Origin: JAGTVG01 sp964543195
Lineage (GTDB): Bacteria > Bacteroidota > Bacteroidia > Cytophagales > Cyclobacteriaceae
Reading direction: 5' to 3'
Assembly (NCBI GenBank): GCA_964543195.1
Contig: CAZIXF010000014.1
Span: 1 to 64,000 of the forward strand
DNA: 64,000 nt
A program made the position numbers and the translations under genes. This document shows positions 24,993-32,567 of this stretch, one piece after another. Each line of letters opens with the position of its first letter. Position 1 is the first letter of the stretch. The notes under the pieces are model-generated. The model worked only from the letters and a program-made list of their open reading frames with translations. It had not been told where the DNA came from and did no database searches.

Positions 24993-25715
24993 ATGTGTAC
25001 CGTCACATTCATCCCGCTCGAAGAAAAAGGATACCTGTTAACCAGTAACAGGGATGAAAAAACAACACGTCCGGCATCCACTCCACCCGTTATCGACAGG
25101 AAGAAGGATTATGCGGTTTTATATCCAAAGGATCCAAAAGGCGGAGGCACGTGGATAGCTGCTGATGACCGTAATCGTGCCTTATGCCTCCTGAATGGCG
25201 CCTTTAAGGTTCACTGGCCCCAATACCCGTACCGTCACAGCCGGGGTTTAGTAGTGCTTGATTTTTTTGAGTTTGAGAATATGTACGATTTCGTCGATCT
25301 CTATGACCTGAATAATATAGAATCGTTCACCATGGTGATCATCCATTCTTATAACCTTTATGAATTCAGATGGGACGGTGAGAATAAATACCTTAAGGAT
25401 CTATCCTGGGATAAACCCCATATCTGGTCATCGGTTACTTTATATGATGAGGAGATAATCAAAAAACGGGAAAAATGGTTTGGTGAATGGCTCGAACAGG
25501 GACACGAGCCCACTATAGACAGCGTCCTGGACTTTCATTTGTTTGCCGGTGAAGGGAATAAGCAGACCGATGTACTGATGGAGAGAAATGACGGGCTCAA
25601 AACCATATCGGTAACCTCGCTTTTTAATAGACAGGAACATTCAATCATGCATTACAGGGATATTATTCGCGATCTGAAAGAAAAAGTTAAGATTAACACG
25701 GCAAAAGCTGGATAA
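24993..25715 (+). CDS. TANGO2/NRDE family protein
   Basis: A 240-residue protein starting MCTVTFIPLEEKGYLLTSNRDE, with the family's N-terminal Cys after Met (a candidate Ntn-type nucleophile) and the diagnostic NRDE motif. GGGTWIAADDRNRALCLLNG is the second conserved block. The start codon is set by that Met-Cys; an in-frame GTG 6 bp upstream is disfavoured. The eukaryotic homologue is linked to Golgi and lipid or heme handling; the bacterial role is not established. Confidence 0.9.
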   Translation: MCTVTFIPLEEKGYLLTSNRDEKTTRPASTPPVIDRKKDYAVLYPKDPKGGGTWIAADDRNRALCLLNGAFKVHWPQYPYRHSRGLVVLDFFEFENMYDFVDLYDLNNIESFTMVIIHSYNLYEFRWDGENKYLKDLSWDKPHIWSSVTLYDEEIIKKREKWFGEWLEQGHEPTIDSVLDFHLFAGEGNKQTDVLMERNDGLKTISVTSLFNRQEHSIMHYRDIIRDLKEKVKINTAKAG

Positions 25716-25725
25716 AACATTAAAG

Positions 25726-26766
25726 TTGAAATTTTCCGAAAGCAGAAATTTCCTGATCCGGTTAGTTAACTGGGAATTCTGGCCCTGGCAGATCATTTAT
25801 TTCCCTGTCATGCTGTTCTGGCTGTGGCTGTCGATCAAAGCCCGTTCCCTGTTCTTTTTTGCTGCCGTGAATCCCGGTATTGAGAGTGGCGGCCTGCTGG
25901 TGGAATCAAAATCGGCCATTCTGGACCTGTTAGCGGATGACCTGAAACCAAAAACACGGTTGATGGAATATCCCATTTCCTTTGAGGAGGTGATCGAAAA
26001 ACTGAAAGCTGGATCTATCCGTTTTCCTGTGATCGTTAAGCCGGATCATGGAGAAAGGGGCAGGAGAGTAGAAAAAATCGAAGACCGGGAAGAGCTAAGG
26101 ACATATATTAAAACGGTACGGGAGGATTTTATCATACAGGAATATATTGATCTGCCCTTAGAAACAGGCATATTTTATTACCGGTATCCGGGCCAGGAAC
26201 AAGGGACAATTAGTTCACTGGTGATAAAAGAATTGCTTCATGTTACCGGTGACGGTTCCTCTACTGTAGAGACGCTCATGGGAAAAGATCCCAGGGCCCG
26301 TTTGCAGATCAAACGGGTGCGCAAGCGGCATCCCGGCCTGATGAACCGGGTACCGGACAAAGGTGAAAAAATAGAACTGGTCCCCATCGGCAATCATAGG
26401 CGGGGTGCTACCTTTCTGAACGGAAATCATCTGATTGATGAGGCGCTTACAGAAGTGGTGGATGAATTTGCCCGTAAAATAGAAGGTTTCTTCTATGGGC
26501 GTTTTGATATACGTTGTGCCGGTATGGAAGAACTGAAACAGGGAAAAACCATTAAGATCCTTGAATTGAACGGAGCAAAAAGCGAACCGGCCCATATTTA
26601 TGATCCGGGTTTTTCATTGGCAGAAGCCTATAAAGTGTTGTTTTCCCATTGGCGTATTATATACAGGATTGCCAGGGAGAACCATAAAAGAGGAGTTAAG
26701 TACCCTTCATGGAATGAAGGATGGGCCATGTGGAAGAAATTCCGCTATTATAAAAACCTGCATTGA
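25726..26766 (+). CDS. Membrane-anchored ATP-grasp ligase
   Basis: A 346-residue protein with TTG start. The N-terminus has an aromatic-rich hydrophobic segment (FWPWQIIYFPVMLFWLWLSI, about 18-37). An ATP-grasp domain follows (about 75-310): FPVIVKPDHGERGRRV as ATP-binding loop, IIQEYIDLPLETG, and ILELNGAKSEPAHIYDP as the metal-binding strand. It belongs to the D-Ala-D-Ala-ligase-like set of carboxylate-amine ligases. The substrate is unknown. It is 10 bp after the TANGO2-like gene. Confidence 0.85.
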   Translation: MKFSESRNFLIRLVNWEFWPWQIIYFPVMLFWLWLSIKARSLFFFAAVNPGIESGGLLVESKSAILDLLADDLKPKTRLMEYPISFEEVIEKLKAGSIRFPVIVKPDHGERGRRVEKIEDREELRTYIKTVREDFIIQEYIDLPLETGIFYYRYPGQEQGTISSLVIKELLHVTGDGSSTVETLMGKDPRARLQIKRVRKRHPGLMNRVPDKGEKIELVPIGNHRRGATFLNGNHLIDEALTEVVDEFARKIEGFFYGRFDIRCAGMEELKQGKTIKILELNGAKSEPAHIYDPGFSLAEAYKVLFSHWRIIYRIARENHKRGVKYPSWNEGWAMWKKFRYYKNLH

Positions 26767-26790
26767 ACAGACTACAGGAAAGGATCAACT

Positions 26791-27135
26791 TTACCAGTCA
26801 AGAACATCTTCACCATCCGCTGGTGCCCTGTGCAGACCGATGGTATTATTACTGTATAGGATCCCGAAATACAGATTGCCGTCTCTTATGCCTACGCCAA
26901 AGGCATAGATAGCTTTTATATCTTCATCGGGATCATCCTGTGCGGGCATATTCCTCAAATGGCTGGCAGGCAGGGTGGGTTCATTTTTCCAATCGGTAAA
27001 ACGATCATTATCACTGGCCTGAGCTGAACTGATGCCCCTCAGAGAAAACACAAAAAGGCTGGCGCTTAAAAGAATGATCGATAAACCTGCCGATACCATT
27101 AGAAAACGTCTTGAAAATTGATCTGAATTTTTCAT
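26791..27135 (-). CDS. Small secreted or anchored hypothetical protein
   Basis: A 114-residue protein with an N-terminal basic region and a membrane segment or uncleaved signal (FLMVSAGLSIILLSASLFVF, about 11-30), then a polar domain rich in Asp and Asn ending EDVLDW. Its stop is 24 bp from the convergent ATP-grasp stop. I do not recognise it. The codon pattern and signal-like start support a real gene. Confidence 0.55.
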   Translation of the reverse strand: MKNSDQFSRRFLMVSAGLSIILLSASLFVFSLRGISSAQASDNDRFTDWKNEPTLPASHLRNMPAQDDPDEDIKAIYAFGVGIRDGNLYFGILYSNNTIGLHRAPADGEDVLDW

Positions 27136-27256
27136 ATGTGAATAATTAATTGGGTTTTAAAGGATCAAAATATCATTTTTCTGTAATCTTACCTATATTG
27201 AAAGTTAAATTTATTTTTTACTGAAAAAAATAAAGCAACTCACGGGAAAGAACAGA

Positions 27257-28279
27257 ATGAAGATACGCGTAAAAGAAGCTGTTGGGATCATCCGCAGGTT
27301 AACGCCGGCAAGGTTCTGGAATATGCTGCTTCTCCGGGTCAGTTATCTTTTATCCAAAAGATTAAAAAGGGCGGTCCACTGGGGATATCCTATGGCCATT
27401 TCCGTCGAACCCACCACGTCATGCAATTTAAGATGCCCCGAATGTCCCAGTGGTCTGCGCTCATTCACCAGGCCCACAGGAATGCTCTCCCTTGAAAAAT
27501 TCCGGCATATCATAGATTCCCTGCATCATCACACCGCTTATCTCACCCTTTATTTTCAGGGAGAACCCTATTTGAATCCTGATTTTTTTGATATGATCAG
27601 TTATGCACATGAAAAAAAGATGTATACCAGTACTTCCACCAATGGTCATTTTCTACATGAAGGTAATGTAAGGAATACCATATTGAGCGGACTCGATAAA
27701 TTAATCATCTCCATAGATGGGTCAGATCAGGAAACCTATGAAAAATACAGGATTGGGGGGCAGCTTGAAAAGGTATTGGAAGGCACCCGTAATCTGATCC
27801 AGTACAGGGAAAAGGCCGGGGCCGACCGGCCACTGGTCGTTTTTCAGTTTCTGGTCCTGGGAACCAATCAGCATCAGATCGATGAGATCAGGACTATGGG
27901 GGAACAATACAAGGTGGATGGCATAGAATTTAAATCAGCGCAGATCTACGATTACCACAATGGATCGGACCTGATCCCGGATATAGACCGGTATTCGAGG
28001 TATGAAAAAACTGCCATGGGAGCTTACCGCCTCAAGAATGACTATAAAGATCAATGCTGGCGGATGTGGAGTTCCTCTGTGATCACCTGGGACGGCCGGA
28101 TCGTGCCCTGTTGTTTTGACAAAGATGCCTCCCATCAATTAGGTCATCTGTCGGATAATGACCTCAGGTCGATCTGGAAAGGTGAAGGTTACAGGGAGTT
28201 CAGGGAAAGGATACTGAGTTCCCGTAAAAGCATTGATATTTGTTCAAACTGTACCGAAGGAACCAGGGCATGGGCATGA
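27257..28279 (+). CDS. Radical SAM/SPASM protein
   Basis: A 340-residue radical SAM enzyme. The 4Fe-4S motif is TTSCNLRCPEC (CxxxCxxC, about 54-64) followed by SGLRSFTRPTGMLSL; TLYFQGEPYLNPD is the GGEP-equivalent. A C-terminal SPASM-like region has Cys in DQCWRMW, VPCCFDKD and DICSNCTEG for auxiliary clusters. Related enzymes modify peptides or act in cofactor or envelope biosynthesis. No obvious precursor peptide is adjacent. The N-terminal 45 residues are amphipathic and could associate with the membrane. Confidence 0.88.
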   Translation: MKIRVKEAVGIIRRLTPARFWNMLLLRVSYLLSKRLKRAVHWGYPMAISVEPTTSCNLRCPECPSGLRSFTRPTGMLSLEKFRHIIDSLHHHTAYLTLYFQGEPYLNPDFFDMISYAHEKKMYTSTSTNGHFLHEGNVRNTILSGLDKLIISIDGSDQETYEKYRIGGQLEKVLEGTRNLIQYREKAGADRPLVVFQFLVLGTNQHQIDEIRTMGEQYKVDGIEFKSAQIYDYHNGSDLIPDIDRYSRYEKTAMGAYRLKNDYKDQCWRMWSSSVITWDGRIVPCCFDKDASHQLGHLSDNDLRSIWKGEGYREFRERILSSRKSIDICSNCTEGTRAWA

Positions 28280-28299
28280 CCGGAAAGCGGGATTTGGAA

Positions 28300-28473
28300 T
28301 TATTTTTCCGAATGATTCCGGATCATCTGTTTCCGCATCTTTTTCACATCCCCCGGATCACAATTGCAGCCGGTTCCGCAATCCTTATCCGTATTGATTG
28401 ATTTCCAGAGCAGGTATCCCACATAACTGATCGCGGCAATAAATATGGCAAATACTAAAATTTCCTGAATCAT
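28300..28473 (-). CDS. 57-aa cysteine-rich membrane peptide
   Basis: A short gene: MIQEILVFAIFIAAISYVGY forms a membrane helix, followed by a cysteine cluster DCGTGCNCDP (Cys 32, 36, 38) and a basic tail. This resembles the small FeoB-associated Cys-rich membrane proteins, but no feoA or feoB is visible. The stop is 20 bp from the radical SAM stop in a tight convergent arrangement, and the start codon follows a purine-rich gaggagatcag. Possibly metal binding; inference. Confidence 0.7.
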   Translation of the reverse strand: MIQEILVFAIFIAAISYVGYLLWKSINTDKDCGTGCNCDPGDVKKMRKQMIRNHSEK

Positions 28474-28512
28474 AATCTGATCTCCTCAAATTCAATGCAA
28501 ATATAATCAATT

Positions 28513-29298
28513 TCAACCATACCAGAACCTTTTTATTATTTTCTGCATCTCGGGCTGTAACCGGTTGCCGGCAATGATCTCTTCGCCAAAGATGAAATTA
28601 TCGCTTCCGTTAAAATCAGTAATGATGCCACCGGCCTGCTGAACGATAAGGGCTCCTGCCGCCACATCCCAGGGATTGAGTGAAAATTCGAAAAAACCTT
28701 CGCTCTTGCCGCTGGCCACATAAGCGAGATCTACAGCAGCACTTCCAAATCTTCTGAGACCGTGCGAATTGGCCAGGAAATGGTACATGATCTTATTGAA
28801 ATCTTCGATCCGGCTGAAATCTTTATAGGGATAACCGGTTATATACAGGCCGTCCCTAAAATCATCCACCCCGGATACCCTGATCACCTCGCCATTACAA
28901 TAGGCTTTTCCTCCTTTCTGAGCGTAATAACAATCATCGGCAGGCAGGTCGTAGATCACGCCAAGCAGTATATCCTGATCGTCCATAAGGGCAATACTTA
29001 TCGAATAGGGTGGAAGACCGTGCATGAAATTGGTGGTGCCGTCGAGCGGATCGATCACCCAGTTGATCTTCTTTGCTTCACCGGTGCCTTCCTCCGCGAT
29101 GAATCCCGCTTCCGGGAGGATCTTACCCAGCGCATCCACGAGAAATTTTTCAGCTTGTTTGTCCACATAGGAAACCAGGTCATTCTGGCCTTTGTACTCA
29201 ATTTTTGAAAAATCAAAGTTTGCTTTCTCGTTCTCAATAAACTCACCGGCTCGTTTGCCGATCTCTATGGTTTCGGAAAGAAGTTTATCTATGTCCAT
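28513..29298 (-). CDS. Inositol monophosphatase family protein
   Basis: A 261-residue IMPase/SuhB-like phosphatase from MDIDKLLSETIEIGKRAG; in-frame ATGs at 29313 and 29349 are alternatives. Metal-site motifs are EEGTGE, WVIDPLDGTTNFMHGLPP and NPWDVAAGALIVQQAGG. It hydrolyses sugar or inositol phosphates, and SuhB-type members also act in rRNA transcription complexes. It is followed 3' on the minus strand by the Cys-rich peptide and lies after rsmI by about 60 bp. Confidence 0.93.
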   Translation of the reverse strand: MDIDKLLSETIEIGKRAGEFIENEKANFDFSKIEYKGQNDLVSYVDKQAEKFLVDALGKILPEAGFIAEEGTGEAKKINWVIDPLDGTTNFMHGLPPYSISIALMDDQDILLGVIYDLPADDCYYAQKGGKAYCNGEVIRVSGVDDFRDGLYITGYPYKDFSRIEDFNKIMYHFLANSHGLRRFGSAAVDLAYVASGKSEGFFEFSLNPWDVAAGALIVQQAGGIITDFNGSDNFIFGEEIIAGNRLQPEMQKIIKRFWYG

Positions 29299-29356
29299 AT
29301 TTTGTTTTTTCATATAAGTTGTCACAAAGATACTTGATGTGCCTGCCAAATAAAAC

Positions 29357-30037
29357 CTACCTGTTCCCCGCCACTACCAGTACGATTTCACCTTTGGGCG
29401 GATGTAAGTTATAGTGTTCGGCCAGTTCCCCGAGTGTCCCGTTCCTGGTTTCTTCGAATTTTTTGGTGAGTTCTCTTGACACGGAGGCATGACGGTCCGG
29501 ACCAATGGCAGCAGCAAGCTCCTTTAATGTTTTGGCGAGCCTGAAGGGAGATTCATAGAAGACCATGGTACGGGTTTCATCCTTCAGGCTCCCGATCCTT
29601 GATTTACGACCTTTCTTATGAGGCAGGAAACCTTCAAAAGTAAATCTATCATCGGGCAGACCCGATTTAACCAGGGCCGGTACAAAAGCCGTGGGTCCCG
29701 GCAACACCTCGAATTCAATTTCATTTTCCAGGCAGGCCTTAATTATCAGGTATCCCGGATCCGAAATGCCGGGGGTGCCTGCATCAGTAACCAGGGCGAT
29801 ACGAAGCCCTTCTTTAAGGCTATTAATTACTTCCGGAGTGATCTTATGCTCATTATGGGCATGATAACTCCGGAGTTTCGTTTCGATCTGATAATGAAGG
29901 AGCAGCTTTTTTGTGACCCGGGTATCTTCGGCGAGGATCAGATCACATTCTTTCAATATCCTGATCGCCCGCAAAGTTATATCCTCAAGGTTGCCGATTG
30001 GAGTGGGTACAAGGAATAACCGGGAGTGTTCTTTCAT
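29357..30037 (-). CDS. rsmI: 16S rRNA (cytidine1402-2'-O)-methyltransferase
   Basis: A 226-residue tetrapyrrole-methylase-fold enzyme. Motifs: LFLVPTPIGNLEDITLRA at the N-terminus, AEDTR, ALVTDAGTPGISDPG (SAM-binding) and VLPGPTAFVPALVKSGLP. It methylates C1402 of 16S rRNA at the 2'-O, supporting decoding fidelity. The length is slightly short because the C-terminal extension seen in some species is missing. It is 15 bp after the pterin dehydratase gene on the same strand. Confidence 0.95.
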   Translation of the reverse strand: MKEHSRLFLVPTPIGNLEDITLRAIRILKECDLILAEDTRVTKKLLLHYQIETKLRSYHAHNEHKITPEVINSLKEGLRIALVTDAGTPGISDPGYLIIKACLENEIEFEVLPGPTAFVPALVKSGLPDDRFTFEGFLPHKKGRKSRIGSLKDETRTMVFYESPFRLAKTLKELAAAIGPDRHASVSRELTKKFEETRNGTLGELAEHYNLHPPKGEIVLVVAGNR

Positions 30038-30052
30038 GGATTTCCGGCTATG

Positions 30053-30286
30053 TTATTTAACCAGTTTATCGATTTCGGCGGCAAGTTCCCTGTCTTTCTC
30101 CGTGACCACACCGCCTGCATCATGGGTGCTTAGTTCGATTTTAACCGTATTATACACATTTTCCCAGACGGGATGATGGTTTACCTTTTCAGCTACAATA
30201 GCCACTTTCGACATAAAACCAAAGGCTTCTATGAAATTGTCGAATTCAAAGGTCCGGTGCAATGCATTATTTTCTTCCTTCCACAT
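30053..30286 (-). CDS. 4a-hydroxytetrahydrobiopterin (pterin carbinolamine) dehydratase
   Basis: A 77-residue PCD/DCoH enzyme with the active-site signature VNHHPVWENVYNTVKIELSTHD (split here: NHHP and STHDAGG). It recycles pterin cofactor or acts in molybdopterin-related chemistry. It is shorter at the N-terminus than the usual 95-110 residues but keeps the full catalytic core. It overlaps the upstream DUF4105 gene by 20 bp. Confidence 0.9.
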   Translation of the reverse strand: MWKEENNALHRTFEFDNFIEAFGFMSKVAIVAEKVNHHPVWENVYNTVKIELSTHDAGGVVTEKDRELAAEIDKLVK

Positions 30287-31511
30287 ATTGTTGTTTTTTA
30301 ATGTTAAAATAGATTGCTGCTGATCTGATGATCAGGATCAGCAGGATCGGTATAGTAGCCACATGGAATTGTTGAGGTATAAATTTCCACCCGATCAGTA
30401 AAAGGATAAATAATATCGTCCAGAATAAAAAATAATAGGAAGTTAATTTTTTCAGCCTGGCCTTATATAACATCACCGGAACCAGCAAATGGGTAGGGAA
30501 AGCCCAGAGGATATTCAGATTATCCTTTGTAGCCATATGATCGGTCCAGAACCACAATAAGGCCATGATCAGCCCGGCCAGACCGATAATCAGAAAAATT
30601 GCAGAATCTACGTTTTTAAGGTATTTTTTTCTTTTTCGTTCATAAAAATAGATCAGGATGACCAATATCAGCAATCCTGAAAAGAAGATCAGTGGAGTGA
30701 ACCAGCCCCCTGTCCGGCCATCTCCCGATTCTTCAAATAAAACCCGGGTCCTTGCCACAAAAGGGATAAGCCTGTCTCCTTCTCTTAATTCGGCATATTC
30801 AAAAGCATCGAATAATTTGAACGGAAGGAACATATAATCCCAGGCCTCGGCCGTTTTATCGGCAGGAAGGCCCAGCACCAGGTCAATCCCGAAGTCGCCC
30901 CATGGAGCCTGAACCTGGAGGTATTCATCCAGCAGTTGACGGAAGGTTTTGTTATGCTCGATATGGTCATCATTAAAGATCAGCTTTTTACCCAGTACCG
31001 ATTTGAACACATCACGGATACGCGACGAGCAGTTATCATAAAAGAAATCATAAAGGTAGAACCGGTTTTCAGGATAATAGTTGACTTCCAGGAACTGATA
31101 GACAAGATTTTTTTCCTCCTGGCTAAGATCCAGGATCTGTTCATACAGCGATTGATTGAGGTAGCGGTAGGTGACCAGCATTCGCTGGAATTCATATTTT
31201 GATAGCCAGTAATTCAGCTTCCCGCGCATGAATTTGATATAAAATCCTTCCGTATCAAAATCGAAAGTCCCATAATTATATACTTCATCGATCTGATTTA
31301 CCGGATCGTAAACACGGATGGCGCTATGGCCGAATTTGGTAAAAAGGGGGCCTCCCGGAGCGCCTGTGATCAGGCTTATCTGGGCGTATTCAGAAAGTGA
31401 ATCAATGGGTGAGGCGGACAGAGGATCAACGGACGAATCCTTATCCTGGCCCCTGGCTCCAGGGATTAAAAAATGTAAAAAAAAGCAGGAAAGAAAAAAC
31501 CACCGGATCAT
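30267..31511 (-). CDS. DUF4105 (Lnb N-terminal periplasmic) membrane protein
   Basis: A 414-residue protein. A signal peptide (WFFLSCFFLHFLIPGARG) precedes a DUF4105 domain (about 40-265) with the FTKFGHSAIRVYDP, NYGTFDFD and FFYDNCSSRIRDV motifs, His and Cys placed as in papain-like/NlpC-type enzymes. Four to five membrane helices form the C-terminal third. An envelope enzyme acting on lipids or peptidoglycan is plausible; function is unproven. It stands 6 bp after a methyltransferase lipoprotein gene. Confidence 0.88.
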   Translation of the reverse strand: MIRWFFLSCFFLHFLIPGARGQDKDSSVDPLSASPIDSLSEYAQISLITGAPGGPLFTKFGHSAIRVYDPVNQIDEVYNYGTFDFDTEGFYIKFMRGKLNYWLSKYEFQRMLVTYRYLNQSLYEQILDLSQEEKNLVYQFLEVNYYPENRFYLYDFFYDNCSSRIRDVFKSVLGKKLIFNDDHIEHNKTFRQLLDEYLQVQAPWGDFGIDLVLGLPADKTAEAWDYMFLPFKLFDAFEYAELREGDRLIPFVARTRVLFEESGDGRTGGWFTPLIFFSGLLILVILIYFYERKRKKYLKNVDSAIFLIIGLAGLIMALLWFWTDHMATKDNLNILWAFPTHLLVPVMLYKARLKKLTSYYFLFWTILFILLLIGWKFIPQQFHVATIPILLILIIRSAAIYFNIKKQQYVEGRK

Positions 31512-31517
31512 CGCGAA

Positions 31518-32222
31518 TTATTTTTGAGCCACCAGAATGTATTGATATTGAAGACTGCCCTGGTCGCTTTCCAGTATGTTAAAACCGGCGCTTCGTATAA
31601 GGCTGGCTGCCTGTTCTACGGATACTTTTTCTATATCGGGCGGCCCGATCGGCATATCACCCGTTTTAAAATCGACCACGATCAATTTGCCACCCGGTTT
31701 CAATCCCTGCCGGATCTTTTTCAGATAACTGATCCGGTTGTTCAGGATATAAAAGGTATTTACGATCAACACCCAGTCTGCTTCTTCCGGACCAATAGCG
31801 GGATCATCCGGAACCGTGAGCCTGGTGATCAGGTTTTCTGAAAATTCTTCCGGCAGGTCTGATTTTCGTTCTTCAATATAATCGATGAATTTTTGCTCGA
31901 TGTCTATGCCGATCACCCGTCCTCCCTCTCTTAATATCCGGAATGCAAAATATCCGGTCCCTACCCCGATATCAGCAATGGTCTTGCCTGACAGATCTCC
32001 CATCTTGTCGAGTACCATTTGCGGGTTCTGCCAGTTAACCCTTTCCGGATCTTCCAGATTTTTTACAAGGGATTCAAAATCTTCAATTGATATATCTTCC
32101 AGCTGTGTCGAATCCTGATGTGTAGTTTGTGAAGCGGGCTCATTTACAGGTTTATCCTGATCAGTTGAAGTGCAGGCAAGCAAAAAAATGCCGGCCACGT
32201 AAATTAAAATGCACCTGTTCAT
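31518..32222 (-). CDS. Class I SAM methyltransferase lipoprotein
   Basis: A 234-residue predicted lipoprotein (lipobox LLACT) carrying a Rossmann methyltransferase domain: KTIADIGVGTGYFAF (motif I), GIDIEQKF and ADWVLIVNTFY. Methyltransferase domains exported as lipoproteins are odd because SAM is cytosolic, though such proteins are seen in Bacteroidota. Substrate unknown. It probably shares a transcript with the DUF4105 gene. Confidence 0.85.
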   Translation of the reverse strand: MNRCILIYVAGIFLLACTSTDQDKPVNEPASQTTHQDSTQLEDISIEDFESLVKNLEDPERVNWQNPQMVLDKMGDLSGKTIADIGVGTGYFAFRILREGGRVIGIDIEQKFIDYIEERKSDLPEEFSENLITRLTVPDDPAIGPEEADWVLIVNTFYILNNRISYLKKIRQGLKPGGKLIVVDFKTGDMPIGPPDIEKVSVEQAASLIRSAGFNILESDQGSLQYQYILVAQK

Positions 32223-32286
32223 ATAAATGAAACGATTAGAACCCCAATATTATACCAATAAATTCACTTACTCAAAAGAAAGTGAT

Positions 32287-32559
32287 CTAAAGTGAGATTA
32301 TTCCATCAATATTATATGCCTGTTTATAAATATTGATTATTTCATCACTGGACTCCACGCGGATCTTGATGGATAAGCCGACGTATTTTCCCGTTTTGGA
32401 TTTTTTGGTCCTGGTCTTCCCTTCGGGTAAAACAGACTTCAGGTTTTCTATCTGATCATTGGGAACAATGAACTTGAACAGATAGGTGGTCGGGAAATCA
32501 TAATGATTTTCCAGTTGATTTCTAAACTGTTCAACCTTTTTCTTCTCTTTTTCCTTCAA
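32287..32559 (-). CDS. DUF493 (YbeD-like) protein
   Basis: A 90-residue DUF493 protein with the family pattern FPTTYLFKFIVPNDQ, SKTGKYVGLSIKI and SSDEIINIYKQA, a ferredoxin-like small domain. In Escherichia coli YbeD lies next to lipB; here lipB is elsewhere (43.5 kb). It begins 8 bp after the PpiD-like gene. Regulatory or ligand-binding role is unproven. Confidence 0.85.
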   Translation of the reverse strand: MKEKEKKKVEQFRNQLENHYDFPTTYLFKFIVPNDQIENLKSVLPEGKTRTKKSKTGKYVGLSIKIRVESSDEIINIYKQAYNIDGIISL

Positions 32560-32567
32560 TGGATCTC

